Shown here in pieces: positions 6,866 through 16,141 of a stretch of DNA of 24,186 nt. The stretch comes from DATIKM01 sp035477595 (GTDB lineage: Bacteria; Armatimonadota; Chthonomonadetes; Chthonomonadales; CAJBBX01). Position 1 is the stretch's first letter. Every line of letters begins with the position of its first letter. A program made the translations under genes and the position numbers. Where the stretch lies: contig DATIKM010000107.1 in assembly GCA_035477595.1 (NCBI GenBank), positions 1-24,186 on the forward strand. The letters run 5' to 3'. Under the pieces are notes generated by a model. It did not search any database and was not told the DNA's origin. It saw only the letters and a list, made by a program, of their open reading frames with translations.

Positions 6866-7918
6866 ATGGCGTTCATCCGGCTGGCCATCATCGGGTGTGG
6901 CGCGGTGAGCCACGAGTACGGCGCCATCGCCAGGGAGCTCGCTGAGGATGGTCTGGCTCGCGTGACGGTGACCTGCGACACGATCGCGGAGCGCGCGGAG
7001 GAGACCGGCGCGTGGCTCGACGCGCCTGCTCGGCTGACGGACTACCGCGACGCGGTCGCGCGCGACGACGTGGACGCGGTGGTGGTCCTCACCTCGATGC
7101 AGCAGCACGCCCACATCGCGCACGCCGCTCTGGAGGCGGGCAAGAGCGTGCTCGTCGAGAAGCCTATGGCTGGCTCCGTTGACGAGGCTGTGCGCCTCGC
7201 CGAGGCCGCGCGATTGAGTGCCGGCACGCTGGTCTGCGCGCCGCACGTCGTGCTGAGCCCCACGTTCCGCGCTATGCTCCGGCTCATCCGGGCGGGCGCC
7301 ATCGGGAAGCCCCTGAGCGCGCGCGCGAGGTACGGCTGGAGCGGCCCGGACTGGGGACGGCACTTCTACGAGAAGGGCGGCGGCGTGTTGGCCGACCTGG
7401 GCGTCTACAACCTGACCACGCTGACGGGGCTGATCGGGCCAGCCCATCGCGTGGCCGCGATGACCGGCATCGCCATTCCGGAGCGCGTCGTGAATGACGA
7501 GCCGATGCGCGTCGAGGCCGAGGACACCGCGCACGTCCTGCTGGACTTTGGCGACAGCGTGTTTGCGCAGGTGCTGACCGGGTTCACCATGCAGCAGTAC
7601 CGGAGCCCGGCTGTCGAGGTGTACGGCTCTGAGGGGACCATCCAGATGCTCGGCGACGATTGGGCGCCCGCAGGCTACGAGATGTGGCGCAACGATGCCG
7701 AGCGCTGGGAGGTCTACCCCGATCCGGACGCCGACTGGCCGTGGACGGACGGGCTGCGGCATCTGGTCGAGTGCATGCTGGAGGAGCGGCCGACCTCCTC
7801 GCCGCCGGAGCACGCGTGCCACGTGCTGGAGATCATGGACGCTGCAAAGCGCTCGAGCAAGACGGGCGCGGCAGTGTCCCTCGCCACCACGTTTGACGCG
7901 GCAGCCCTCGCCATCTGA
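6866..7918 (+). CDS. Gfo/Idh/MocA-family NAD(P)-dependent oxidoreductase
   Basis: The 350-residue protein has the two-domain Gfo/Idh/MocA layout. An N-terminal Rossmann domain carries the dinucleotide loop IIGCGAVS (8-15) and the conserved VEKPMA with catalytic-type K99. The C-terminal sheet domain starts near 125. The second family motif reads GGGVLADLGVYNLTTL (171-186), with D177 conserved and Tyr/Asn where many members have His, a subtype common among uncharacterised sugar dehydrogenases. It probably oxidises or reduces a sugar, inositol or sugar acid with NAD(P) in the cytoplasm; the substrate is unknown. The ATG at 6866 is preceded by GGAG about 8 bases away. The longer open frame upstream is non-homologous and rejected. 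It is divergent from the UroD-like gene and converges with the histidine kinase gene, with 6 bases between the stops. Confidence 0.9.
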   Translation: MAFIRLAIIGCGAVSHEYGAIARELAEDGLARVTVTCDTIAERAEETGAWLDAPARLTDYRDAVARDDVDAVVVLTSMQQHAHIAHAALEAGKSVLVEKPMAGSVDEAVRLAEAARLSAGTLVCAPHVVLSPTFRAMLRLIRAGAIGKPLSARARYGWSGPDWGRHFYEKGGGVLADLGVYNLTTLTGLIGPAHRVAAMTGIAIPERVVNDEPMRVEAEDTAHVLLDFGDSVFAQVLTGFTMQQYRSPAVEVYGSEGTIQMLGDDWAPAGYEMWRNDAERWEVYPDPDADWPWTDGLRHLVECMLEERPTSSPPEHACHVLEIMDAAKRSSKTGAAVSLATTFDAAALAI

Positions 7919-7924
7919 GCGGAG

Positions 7925-9856
7925 CTAGAGGTCGGCCATGGCGCGCGCCACGGCCTGCAGAAGCGCGCGCGGCGTGAAGGGCTTCGCGAGCAGAGGCCCC
8001 GGCGGCGCCTCGCCCTCGGCCCGGCCCGAGATGTAGAGCACGGGCATGTTTGCGCCTCCCGCGATCCGCGCGACGGTCTCGACGCCCGAGCCGTCCGGCA
8101 GCACGAGGTCCACGATGGCGAGGTCTATGCTGCAGCGCTTGCGCTCGGCCACGGCTCGCGCCTCCGCGGCGCTGGCCGCTGGCAGCACGCGGAAGCCGGC
8201 CGCCTGCAGCGATTCCTCTGCCACGCTCCGGACCAGGTCGTCGTCCTCGATCAGCAGAACGGTGCCCGCCACGCCTCCGCCGGGCACGATGCGGAACTCC
8301 GGCGCGTGCGCCTCGCCGCCACCGGCCACCGGGAGTAGGAGCGTCACTTCGGTTCCCTCGCCCGGCGCGCTGCTGATCGCGACAGCGCCTCCGGCCTGCG
8401 CGACGATGCCGTGGCAGGTGGAGAGCCCCAGCCCCGGCCCGCGGCCGACCTCCTTCGTGCTGAAGAAGGGATCGAACGCACGCGAGAGCACATGGTGTGG
8501 CATCCCCACGCCGGTGTCACGCACCCGGATGCGCACGTAGCGTCCTGGAGCGACGCACGCTGCCCGCGCCGCAGCCGGCTCCTCCAGGTCGGCGTTCTCA
8601 GCTTCCACCGACAGCTCGCCGCCCATCGGCATCGCGTCCCGCGCGTTGACGGCCAGGTTGAGGAGTGCCTGCTCCAGCCCGCTGGGGTCGATGCGAATCG
8701 GCCAGAGCCCCGCATCCAGCCGGCACATAAGGCGCACGTCGGCGCCCAGCATGCGCGCCATGGGCGGCTCCAGCGAGCGGAGCGCCGCGTCCAGGTCGAC
8801 CGTTGACGGCGTGACCGCCTGGCGCCGCGCGACCGCTAGCATCTGGGCGGTGATGCCCGCCGCGCGCTGGGCTGCGCGCCGTATCTGCTCAATGTGCATC
8901 CAGTTGGGGTCGTCCGGATGCATCGACTCCTGCGTCAACTCCGCGTAGCCGAGGACGCCGGTCAGCAGGTTGTTGAAGTCGTGCGCGACGCCTCCGGCGA
9001 GGCGGGCCATGCTCTCCAGCTTGTGCGCGTGGAGGACGCGCTGCGCGAGATGCTCTCTCGCCGTCGTCACCTCGATCCACAGGATGACGCCGGCTATCTG
9101 GTCGTGCGCGTCGGTCCACGGCCAGCACTCCCATCGCACGTGGTCGACCGATCCGTCGGCACGCACGAGGACGTCGTCATCGGCCCGCTCAGCAGCGCCC
9201 GACAGGCAGCGGGCGAAGACAGTGACCCACCGGTCGCCCTCGAAGGGGAAGACCTCCCGGTAGCTCCGTCCGACGACGTCGGCCTCGGCGAGGCGCTGAT
9301 CGGCGAGGTACTGGTCGCTGACGGCAAGGAAGCGGAGCTCGCGGTCGAGCACCGCGATGCCGATGGGGCTGTGCTGCACGATGCGGCTGTGGAGGAGCGT
9401 GCTCGAGCGCAGCTCGCCCTCGATCGCGCGCTGGTCCGAGACGTCACGGATAACGCCGCGAGCGCCGGCATACTTCCCGTCCACACCGTAGAGGACGCGC
9501 TCGAGGACCTCGTAGCTGCGCCCGCGCCCATCCACCGATCTGAGGGCCTCGAAGCGGACCGTGGGCTCCATCCGTCCAACGGCTTCGGAGTACGCCCTGG
9601 CAAGCCGCTCGACGCCTTCCGGCGCGACGCCTACCTTAACGGCGAGGCTCCTGAGGGTGCCGCCGATGCACTCAGCGGGGAGGAGCCCGAACATGCGTTC
9701 CACGGCGGCGTTCGCGAAGCGGATGCGGCTCCGCGCGTCCGCGATGTAGACCACGTCCTCGAGATCGTCCAGCGCGGCGACGACCTCCTCCTTAGGAAGG
9801 GTCTCTCCAGAACCATCAGGGTGGCAGTCGGCCTGCGTCGAAGCGTCGTCGCTCAA
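7925..9856 (-). CDS. PAS-PAS hybrid histidine kinase with C-terminal receiver
   Basis: Taken from the TTG at 9856 (GGAG 8 bases upstream) the protein has 643 residues. The frame is also open to a TTG at 9991, which would add 45 unconserved residues and lacks a ribosome site. Two PAS domains occupy about 26-145 and 155-270. A HisKA dimerisation helix follows, with phospho-accepting H292 in GGVAHDFNNLL. The ATPase domain has the N box (N404 in NLAVNARDAM), G1 box (D447 in DTGVGM), F box (FDPFF, 461-465) and G2 box (GPGLGLS, from 473). The receiver domain has acidic residues near 538, phospho-acceptor D583 (AIVDLVLPDG) and K625 (LLAKPF). No membrane segment is visible, so it is probably a cytoplasmic sensor of a PAS ligand or redox state. 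It lies downstream of the FGGY kinase on the same strand. No cognate output protein is adjacent; its target is unknown. Confidence 0.9.
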   Translation of the reverse strand: MSDDASTQADCHPDGSGETLPKEEVVAALDDLEDVVYIADARSRIRFANAAVERMFGLLPAECIGGTLRSLAVKVGVAPEGVERLARAYSEAVGRMEPTVRFEALRSVDGRGRSYEVLERVLYGVDGKYAGARGVIRDVSDQRAIEGELRSSTLLHSRIVQHSPIGIAVLDRELRFLAVSDQYLADQRLAEADVVGRSYREVFPFEGDRWVTVFARCLSGAAERADDDVLVRADGSVDHVRWECWPWTDAHDQIAGVILWIEVTTAREHLAQRVLHAHKLESMARLAGGVAHDFNNLLTGVLGYAELTQESMHPDDPNWMHIEQIRRAAQRAAGITAQMLAVARRQAVTPSTVDLDAALRSLEPPMARMLGADVRLMCRLDAGLWPIRIDPSGLEQALLNLAVNARDAMPMGGELSVEAENADLEEPAAARAACVAPGRYVRIRVRDTGVGMPHHVLSRAFDPFFSTKEVGRGPGLGLSTCHGIVAQAGGAVAISSAPGEGTEVTLLLPVAGGGEAHAPEFRIVPGGGVAGTVLLIEDDDLVRSVAEESLQAAGFRVLPAASAAEARAVAERKRCSIDLAIVDLVLPDGSGVETVARIAGGANMPVLYISGRAEGEAPPGPLLAKPFTPRALLQAVARAMADL

Positions 9857-10012
9857 GGCATTGGCTCCGCAGCGCGTGTGGGCCGCGAGGGGAACAGGGA
9901 CCACCTGGTACGTGATCGGCCCCGGGGGGGCATTCGGATGACGACGCCATGGCGCGCAGAGTTCCAGCGCCCGGCGCAGCCGCACCCTCAAGTGTGCCGC
10001 GATGCGTGCGAT

Positions 10013-11491
10013 CTATGTCAGCCAGCTCCGCCGTCTGAGCGTCTGGAGCCAGAGGCCGTAGGCGTCGTCGAAGCGCGCCGCGAGCGCGCGGTCGGGGCTC
10101 ACCGGCTCGCCCGCGCCAGCCATCGCGGCGGTCGCCTGGCCCAGGTCCGCAAACAGCGTGCGCGACGCCGCGACGATCGCGGAGCCGAGCGCGGCGCAGG
10201 CGCCGGGCGCACGGCAGAGCGAGCGCCCGAGGACGCTCGCGCGAATGCGCGTCCAGACATCGCTCGACGACCCGCCGCCCGTGCTGTAGATCGGCTCGCG
10301 CACGGGTGCGCCCAGTCCCTCGACCACCTCGTACGCCAGGCGCTCCGTGTAGGCGATGCCCTCCAGATAGGCGGCGTACCGCGCCGGCTCGCCCGGGCCG
10401 CACGCCTCCTCAAACCCTGCGGCCGCGGCGCACACGAACGGGAAGCGCTCGCCTGGCGAGAGGAGCGGATATACGCGCGCGCCGGTCGGCGCCAGCGCCT
10501 CCGCCGCGGCCTCGAGCGCGGCCCGGTCGGCGCCCGCGAACCGCGCGTCCAGCACGCGGGCTCCTGCGTTGCTGGCGCCGCCCGGCATCCAGAGGCCCAT
10601 CGGGTGCCGGTGGCAGTAGACCCGCCCGAGCGGGTCGCGCAGCAGGTCGAGCGTCATGCCCTTCAGCACCAGCGTCGAGCCGAGCACCGTGTTCCAGTCG
10701 CCTTCGCGGCTCGCGCCCGAGGAGACCTGATCCGCGCACCCGTCCGTCATACCGGCGGCGATGGGCGTGCCCGCCGGCAGTCCGGTCTGCCGAGCTGCCT
10801 GCTCCGTTACGCGACCGATGACGTCGCCGGAGAGCGCGATGCGGGGGAGGCGCCGCTCCTCGATGCCCAGCACGCTCACGATGAAGTCGGGCCAGGTCAG
10901 ACTTCGCAGGTCGCAGCCTGTCTTGAGGGCGTTGGACTGGTCGGTGACGCCTGGCTCGCCGCCGAGTCGGGCGACGACCCAGTCGGCAGCGTGCATCACG
11001 AGCGCCGCACGGTCCCAGGCGGCGGGCTCGTTCCGACGCAGCCACAGCAGGCGCGGGAGCGCGAACGAGGAGTTGAACCGGCAGCCGGCCTCGTCCAGCC
11101 ATTCGCCCGCGGCGGCGTTCGCCTCGTCCGCCTCGGCTGAGGCCCGGCGGTCGTTGTACATGACCGCCGGCCGGATCGGGCGGCCGGCCGCGTCGGCGAG
11201 GACGACAGTGCCTGAGGTGGAGTCCACGGCGACGCCGGCCGCCATCCATCCGCCAGGGAGGGCGCGGTCCAGCGCTCCGCGCACCTCGGTCAGGCAGGTT
11301 CGCACGCCCTGCCACCACGTCTCGGGCTCCTGCTCGAACCACCCCTCGGGCAGGTTCGGCAACGCCACGGACGAGAAGCGACGCGATGCGTGCGCAACGA
11401 CCTCGCCAGCGGCCGTGGCGGCGAGGCAGCGCACGCCCTGCGTGCCCACGTCGATGCCGACCGCCACCGCGGTAGTGGGGCGTGCGCTCAC
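10013..11491 (-). CDS. FGGY-family carbohydrate kinase (xylulokinase-like)
   Basis: This 492-residue protein has the actin-like two-domain FGGY fold. The first phosphate loop is VGIDVGTQGVRCL (11-23). VAVDSTSGTVVL (88-98) follows. The catalytic aspartate is probably D250 in AAGMTDGCADQ, and the second-domain ATP motif appears as LGSTLVLKG and STGGGSSSDVW. It phosphorylates a sugar or polyol using ATP in the cytoplasm. Xylulose is a common substrate of this branch, but ribulose, glycerol and erythritol kinases share the motifs, so the substrate is open. The start is a GTG at 11491 with GGAGG 7 bases upstream. It begins 37 bases after the stop of the phosphohexomutase gene and is probably co-transcribed with it. 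Confidence 0.9.
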   Translation of the reverse strand: MSARPTTAVAVGIDVGTQGVRCLAATAAGEVVAHASRRFSSVALPNLPEGWFEQEPETWWQGVRTCLTEVRGALDRALPGGWMAAGVAVDSTSGTVVLADAAGRPIRPAVMYNDRRASAEADEANAAAGEWLDEAGCRFNSSFALPRLLWLRRNEPAAWDRAALVMHAADWVVARLGGEPGVTDQSNALKTGCDLRSLTWPDFIVSVLGIEERRLPRIALSGDVIGRVTEQAARQTGLPAGTPIAAGMTDGCADQVSSGASREGDWNTVLGSTLVLKGMTLDLLRDPLGRVYCHRHPMGLWMPGGASNAGARVLDARFAGADRAALEAAAEALAPTGARVYPLLSPGERFPFVCAAAAGFEEACGPGEPARYAAYLEGIAYTERLAYEVVEGLGAPVREPIYSTGGGSSSDVWTRIRASVLGRSLCRAPGACAALGSAIVAASRTLFADLGQATAAMAGAGEPVSPDRALAARFDDAYGLWLQTLRRRSWLT

Positions 11492-11512
11492 CCGATCGCC
11501 TCCCTGGGTCGG

Positions 11513-11557
11513 GCCCTGCCAACCGCGGCGCTAGATGCGCCCTGCCAACTGCGGCGC
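11513..11557. repeat. Short direct duplication at the 3' end of the phosphohexomutase gene
   Basis: A 19-base sequence (GCCCTGCCAACYGCGGCGC) occurs at 11513-11531 and 11539-11557, differing at one base, with a 26-base period. It spans the mutase stop codon, so the last codons (QLAGRI) and the first bases of the gap before the FGGY gene are copies of each other. This is a small tandem duplication with no evident function. Confidence 0.75.
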
Positions 11558-12868
11558 CGCGCGTACGAAGGCGTCCTTGACTCGCTGGAGCGCCTCGGGG
11601 GTCCGGCCCTCGAAGCGCAGGGTGATGGCCGCCTCCGTCACCGAGGCGCGCACCAGCCCCCAGCCGTCCGCGAACCTGGCCCGGACCCCGTCGATCTCGG
11701 TGACCTCCGCCTCGGACGCCAGGCGCTCGGAGACGGCGAGCAGGATCGCTTCCGCCTCGGCGCGCCCGACGGGCAGGCGTATGTCGGGCGTGGTGGCGTA
11801 GCGAGGCACGCCGGCGACCAGTTCAGACATCTTGCGGCCGGAGCGCTGGAGGAGCGCCGCCATGCGGAGAGAAGCGATGAGCGCGTCATCGCCACCGATC
11901 TCGCCGAAGAAGTGGTGCCCGCTCAGCTCGCCTGCATAGGCCGCCCCGGAGCGCAGGAGCGCCGCCTTGATGAAGGTGTAGCCGGACTTCTCCAAGCGGG
12001 GGTAGCCGCCGGCCTTGATGATCTCCTCGCGAACCACGTCGGAGCACTTCTGGTCGTAGACGATGCGTCCGCGGGGCGATCGAGAGAGCGCGTCCCGTGC
12101 GAACAGCACGATGGCGCGGTCGTTGTCGACCGGCGCCCCGGTCTCGTCCACAAAACCTGCACGGTCGCCGTCGCCATCGTACGCGATGCCCAGGTCGCAC
12201 CCATGCTCGCGCACGAGCGCTGAGAGGTCCCGCAGGTTGTCGAACACCGCAGGGTTCGGCAGGTGGTTGGGGTACGTGCCGTCGACAGTCGTGTAGAGCT
12301 CCAGCACGTCGAAGCCCAAGTCGCGGAAGACCCCCGGCGCCACGGGGCCCAGCATCCCGTTCGAGGCGTCGATGGCCACGCGCAGGGCGCCGTCCACCGC
12401 ACAGACGGTGCGGATGTGCTGGCGGTACTCGGGCATGATGTCGTAGCGCGTGTGGGCGCCGGGCCGCGGACGGGCGCTGTGGATGTCGGCTTCCATCAGC
12501 GCGCGGATGCCGTGGAGCTCTGCCTCGGTGATGGGCATATCGCCGAGGGTAAGCTTGAACCCGTTGTCACCCGGCGGGTTGTGCGAGGCCGTCACCATCA
12601 CGCCGACCTTGATGCCCAGCCGGCGTCGTGCGTGGTAGAACGCCGGCGTGGGGACCTCGCCCAGGTCGGTGACGCGGACGCCGCACTCGACGAATGCGGC
12701 GATCAGGGCGGCGCGCAGCGCGGGGGTGGAGGCGCGGCCGTCGCCGCCCACGAGGACCACAGACGGGTCCTGCCGGAACGCGATGGCGTGGGCCAGCAGC
12801 CTCGCGTGCTCGACGGTCAGCTCGGTGCCGAACGGTCCACGGATGTCGCAAGCCTTGAAAATGCCCAA
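11531..12868 (-). CDS. Phosphomannomutase/phosphoglucomutase
   Basis: The 445-residue protein shows all alpha-D-phosphohexomutase signatures. It begins MGIFKACDIRG, as ManB/CpsG-type enzymes do. The phosphoserine loop is VMVTASHNPPGDNGFK with S95. The metal-binding loop is YDGDGDRAG with D231, D233 and D235. The sugar-binding loop is GELSGHHFF (313-321). The usual C-terminal phosphate-binding R-x-S-N-T-E-P reads RASVTE here, with Asn replaced by Val. It interconverts hexose 6-phosphate and 1-phosphate, feeding nucleotide sugars for polysaccharide or glycoprotein synthesis. Glc versus Man preference cannot be told. I start it at a TTG (12868) preceded by GGGGAG at 6 bases; the longer upstream reading (to 13012) lacks homology and enters the divergent promoter region. 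It is followed after 39 bases by the FGGY kinase. Confidence 0.92.
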   Translation of the reverse strand: MGIFKACDIRGPFGTELTVEHARLLAHAIAFRQDPSVVLVGGDGRASTPALRAALIAAFVECGVRVTDLGEVPTPAFYHARRRLGIKVGVMVTASHNPPGDNGFKLTLGDMPITEAELHGIRALMEADIHSARPRPGAHTRYDIMPEYRQHIRTVCAVDGALRVAIDASNGMLGPVAPGVFRDLGFDVLELYTTVDGTYPNHLPNPAVFDNLRDLSALVREHGCDLGIAYDGDGDRAGFVDETGAPVDNDRAIVLFARDALSRSPRGRIVYDQKCSDVVREEIIKAGGYPRLEKSGYTFIKAALLRSGAAYAGELSGHHFFGEIGGDDALIASLRMAALLQRSGRKMSELVAGVPRYATTPDIRLPVGRAEAEAILLAVSERLASEAEVTEIDGVRARFADGWGLVRASVTEAAITLRFEGRTPEALQRVKDAFVRAAPQLAGRI

Positions 12869-13032
12869 ACTGCGCTCCCCGAGCTGCCTGCCCCGGCACG
12901 ACCAGCGGGCGCCGGAGCCGGCGCCTATTTTGGACGCAGAGGGCCGGCATTCCTGCGGGGGCTGGGCGAGGCGCTTCGGGTGCAGGATTCGGGGCGCGCA
13001 CCGGCCAACCACGGGCGCGCGGAGGTGGGGGC

Positions 13033-14277
13033 ATGGGCTTCGGCATGGGGGAGACGGACCGGCAGGTAGTGCGCGCTCTGGCGGAGCGCGTCGCGGAGAT
13101 CGCGGCGACCACCGCGATGGAGCGGCGCCGTCAGGAATGGCGCCGCCACAACGCCCTGCGGGGAGAGCGGCCCATGCTGCTCGTGTACCCGGAGGGATCG
13201 TGGAGCGAGATCCTGCCCGACGGCGCGCTCGAGTGCCGGGAGGAGCGAGCCCGGAGCATCGAGCGCGACCTGCGCATGCGCATCATCACGGCGGAGCGGT
13301 TCGCCACGGACAACGTCATCGATGCCGACTGGGTGGTCGGGATGGCCCTGCAGTTCACAGGATGGGGCCTCGAGCCGCGCTATCGCCCGAGCACGGATGC
13401 GCGCGGCGCCTGGGCGTTCGACCCCGTCCTCCACTGCCGCGACGACCTGCGCAAGCTGCGCCATCCTGAAGTCCACCATGACGAGCGCGCCACCGAGCGC
13501 GCCATCGAGGAGGCGCAGGCGCTGCTCGGCGACCTCCTGACGGTTCGCCGGGTGGGCATCGCCCACATCTCGTTTCACCTGATGGCGGTCTACACGCGGC
13601 TCCGTGGCTTGGAGGAGACGATGGTGGACATGCACGAGCAGCCCGCCATGCTCCACGAGGCGATGGAGTTCCTTACGCAGGGCCACGAGCGCCTGATCCG
13701 GCGCTACCGGGAACTGAACGCACTCAGCCTTAACAACGACGGCACGTACCACTCGTCCGGCGGGATCGGGTACACAGACGAGCTTCCCGCCCCAGGCTTC
13801 GACCCGGGGCGCGTCCGGCCGAGCGACCTGTGGGCGTCCGCCGAGGCGCAGGAGCTCGCGCAGGTGTCGCCGCGCATGCACGCGGAGTTCGCCCTGCGCT
13901 ATGAGCGCCGGCTGCTCGAGCCGTTCGGGCTCAACGGCTACGGGTGCTGCGAGGACCTGACGAGGAAGCTGGACGACGTGCTCGAGCTGCCGCGCTTGCG
14001 GCGGGTGTCGATCGCGCCGACGGCGGACCTGGCGGCCTGCGCGGCGCGCATCGGCCGGCGCTGCATCGTCTCATGGAAGCCGGACCCCTCCTACCTGGTT
14101 GGCGCGTTCGACGCCGAGAAGGTGCGGGCCTACGTGCGGTCGGGAGTCCGGGCCGCGCGCGGCTGCGCGCTCGAGATCATCCTGAAGGACACCCACACTT
14201 GCGAGGGGCGCCCTGAGCGGTTCGACGTGTGGGCGCGCGTGGCCCGAGAGGTGGTCGAGGAGGAGACCGCCGCCTGA
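13033..14277 (+). CDS. Second UroD-like protein, divergent subfamily
   Basis: The 414-residue product belongs to the wider UroD/MtaA-like fold but is only distantly related to the copy at 5223-6338. Recognisable parts are an N-terminal LLVYPEGSWSEILPD, a middle LSLNNDGTYHSSGG (231-244), the cysteine pair in NGYGCCEDLTRKLD (301-314), then VSIAPTADL, IVSWKPDPSYL and IILKDTHTCEG (382-391). C305, C306 and C390 are candidates for the zinc-type substrate activation used by MtaA enzymes, but this is inference. Proteins with this GYGCCE layout are common and uncharacterised in Armatimonadota, Planctomycetota and gut Firmicutes genomes. The ATG at 13033 has GGAGG 7 bases before it. It is divergent from the phosphohexomutase (164-base gap) and converges with the cytochrome gene. 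Function is unknown. Confidence 0.75.
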   Translation: MGFGMGETDRQVVRALAERVAEIAATTAMERRRQEWRRHNALRGERPMLLVYPEGSWSEILPDGALECREERARSIERDLRMRIITAERFATDNVIDADWVVGMALQFTGWGLEPRYRPSTDARGAWAFDPVLHCRDDLRKLRHPEVHHDERATERAIEEAQALLGDLLTVRRVGIAHISFHLMAVYTRLRGLEETMVDMHEQPAMLHEAMEFLTQGHERLIRRYRELNALSLNNDGTYHSSGGIGYTDELPAPGFDPGRVRPSDLWASAEAQELAQVSPRMHAEFALRYERRLLEPFGLNGYGCCEDLTRKLDDVLELPRLRRVSIAPTADLAACAARIGRRCIVSWKPDPSYLVGAFDAEKVRAYVRSGVRAARGCALEIILKDTHTCEGRPERFDVWARVAREVVEEETAA

Positions 14278-14294
14278 CGCGGCGCGGGCAGGCC

Positions 14295-16085
14295 TTAGGC
14301 CGGATCGGCGGGCGCCGGCTTCGGCGGCTCGGAGGCGGAAGGCGCCTTCGCTGCCGCGTCAAGGCGTGCAAGCTCGAGCGGGTGGTCGCGCTCCATCTGC
14401 TCGCGCGTCTTGGTGCCCGTAAACCACACCGGGTTCATCGGGAAGTGGTCCGGGTTGAAGTGAGCGTTGTAGAAGTGCCAGATGAGGACGGCGAGCATGG
14501 CCAGGATCGACTCGTGCGAGTGCGCGATCTGGGCCGCCACCAGGCCGGTCTCTGGGAGCAGCGTGGACGCGTAGACCGGGAACCAGAGCACCAGCCCCGT
14601 CAGGACCATGATGGGCGTGCCCCAGCAGACCGCGAAGTAGTGGAACTTGCCCCGGAACTCGTACCGGTCGTGCTTCGGACCTTCCTTGGCGAGGCCCAGG
14701 TAGAAGCGACACGCCCAGTAGAAGTCGGCGAAGTCCTTCCGGTTCGGGAACATGCTCCAGGAGCGGAAGGTCCATCCAGCTTTGCGCCAGCGGACCAGAA
14801 GGTCGACGGTGTGCCACACCCAGGTCACGATCATGATGACCCCGGCGATGCGGTGGATGAGGCGCGCCCCGTCGATGCCCCCGAACGCTGCGTAGAGCGG
14901 GTGCAGCCACTCTATGTGCGCGAACTTCAGCGGCAGGCCCGTGAGGACGAGCAGCGTGAAGCTGATGGCGAGGGTCGCGTGTTGCCATCGCTGCCCCGCG
15001 GTGAACCGCTGAATGAGCTCACCGCTGGTGCTCGCGGGCTTGCGCGGCCTTGCCAGGACGGCCACGACCGCGAGCCCCAGCACCATTAGCGCGGCAACCC
15101 CGCTCCACATCCCCCTCTCGTGGCCGAAGTACGCGGCGGCGAGCGCCGCGACCAGCAGCATGAAGCTGATCGAGATGAGCGCGGCGGCCAACCTGCCAGA
15201 TGCGGGCCCTGGGCCCCGCGCGAAGACCTTGGTGCGCAGGTCACACCCGACGCCGGCCATCAGCAGCAGGATGGTGCCGAGCGTGAGGTAGTGGAAGAAC
15301 TGCGACTGGATCTGCAGCGACCGCGACGCCTGCACCATGAGTCCGGGATGGGCCATACCGGACATCGCGAAGGTCGCGTTCGCGTCCGGATGGCAGCCGG
15401 GCTGGGCGCACGTCGCCACCACGTTATCGTCGTGAGTGGAGGCCGCAGGGTCAGTGGACGGGAGCACGTCGTGGTGGCGGTGGCAGTCGATGCAGGTCGC
15501 CGCCTCGTCCATGCCGAAGCGCAGCAGAGCCTTCCCGTGGAAGCTGTCCTCGTAGGTGGGCGTGGCATCCGGGTTAACCCCGTAGCGCGCCATGCGATCC
15601 TCGTCGCGGTGGCAGCCGGCGCAGAGAGCGGTCTGCACACGCCGGTCTTCGCGCTCCGGCCACACGATGGCGTGCGGGTCCGCACCCGTCGCGTGGCAGG
15701 AGATGCAGGTGGGGTGGTCACCGGCGACGATGTCGACCCGGGAGTGGGGGCTGCGGCGATACGCCTCGGCGGCGTCGCCGTGGCAGGGGCTGCACGTCGC
15801 CTTCGTCGCCATCATCTCGGCGGTGTGCGGCACCGCGGTGATGGTGCTGTGGCAGCTCTGGCACGACAGAGGGCGATGCGGGCCGCCCGCGAGCGCTTGC
15901 GCGTCTACCGCGCGGCGCCCCGAGATATCGTGCTGGTGGCAGGAGAGGCAGTACGCCGACCCGGGCTCTTCGACCGCCGGGGGAAGCACGGGGTCCTGAG
16001 CGCCGGCTGCCAACAGAAGCAGCACAACAGACGCCAGGGTGGCGCCTGACGCGGCTAGGCCGAGACGGATGCGGGAGTAGGTCAT
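14295..16085 (-). CDS. Heptahaem cytochrome c fused to a b-type membrane cytochrome
   Basis: This 596-residue protein has an N-terminal signal/anchor helix (8-30) followed by seven haem-c sites. Six are CxxCH at residues 46, 75, 98, 127, 155 and 198; one is an unusual CX4CH at 226 (CAQPGCH). From about 262 it becomes a membrane protein with three helices (262-282, 300-320, 328-345), then a four-helix b-type cytochrome unit (367-388, 408-430, 482-503, 513-537). Candidate haem-b histidines are H369, H411, H425, H482, H522 or H524, and H537, as in the formate dehydrogenase gamma/Ni-hydrogenase cytochrome b family. The multihaem head should lie outside the membrane and exchange electrons with the quinone pool through the b part. 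The direction and partner are unknown. It lies 56 bases after the small cytochrome gene and is probably in the same operon. The start codon has no strong ribosome site, suggesting dependence on the upstream gene. Confidence 0.88.
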   Translation of the reverse strand: MTYSRIRLGLAASGATLASVVLLLLAAGAQDPVLPPAVEEPGSAYCLSCHQHDISGRRAVDAQALAGGPHRPLSCQSCHSTITAVPHTAEMMATKATCSPCHGDAAEAYRRSPHSRVDIVAGDHPTCISCHATGADPHAIVWPEREDRRVQTALCAGCHRDEDRMARYGVNPDATPTYEDSFHGKALLRFGMDEAATCIDCHRHHDVLPSTDPAASTHDDNVVATCAQPGCHPDANATFAMSGMAHPGLMVQASRSLQIQSQFFHYLTLGTILLLMAGVGCDLRTKVFARGPGPASGRLAAALISISFMLLVAALAAAYFGHERGMWSGVAALMVLGLAVVAVLARPRKPASTSGELIQRFTAGQRWQHATLAISFTLLVLTGLPLKFAHIEWLHPLYAAFGGIDGARLIHRIAGVIMIVTWVWHTVDLLVRWRKAGWTFRSWSMFPNRKDFADFYWACRFYLGLAKEGPKHDRYEFRGKFHYFAVCWGTPIMVLTGLVLWFPVYASTLLPETGLVAAQIAHSHESILAMLAVLIWHFYNAHFNPDHFPMNPVWFTGTKTREQMERDHPLELARLDAAAKAPSASEPPKPAPADPA

Positions 16086-16141
16086 GGCGAGCTTGGGCCC
16101 GTAGGCGCCGCGGCGGCGACGCGCGGGCCCGGAGCCGATCG

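Noticed and set aside
8894..11140. A 748-codon plus-strand reading
   Set aside because: It lies opposite the histidine kinase and FGGY kinase, both of which have complete motifs on the minus strand; the plus reading has no recognisable domain.
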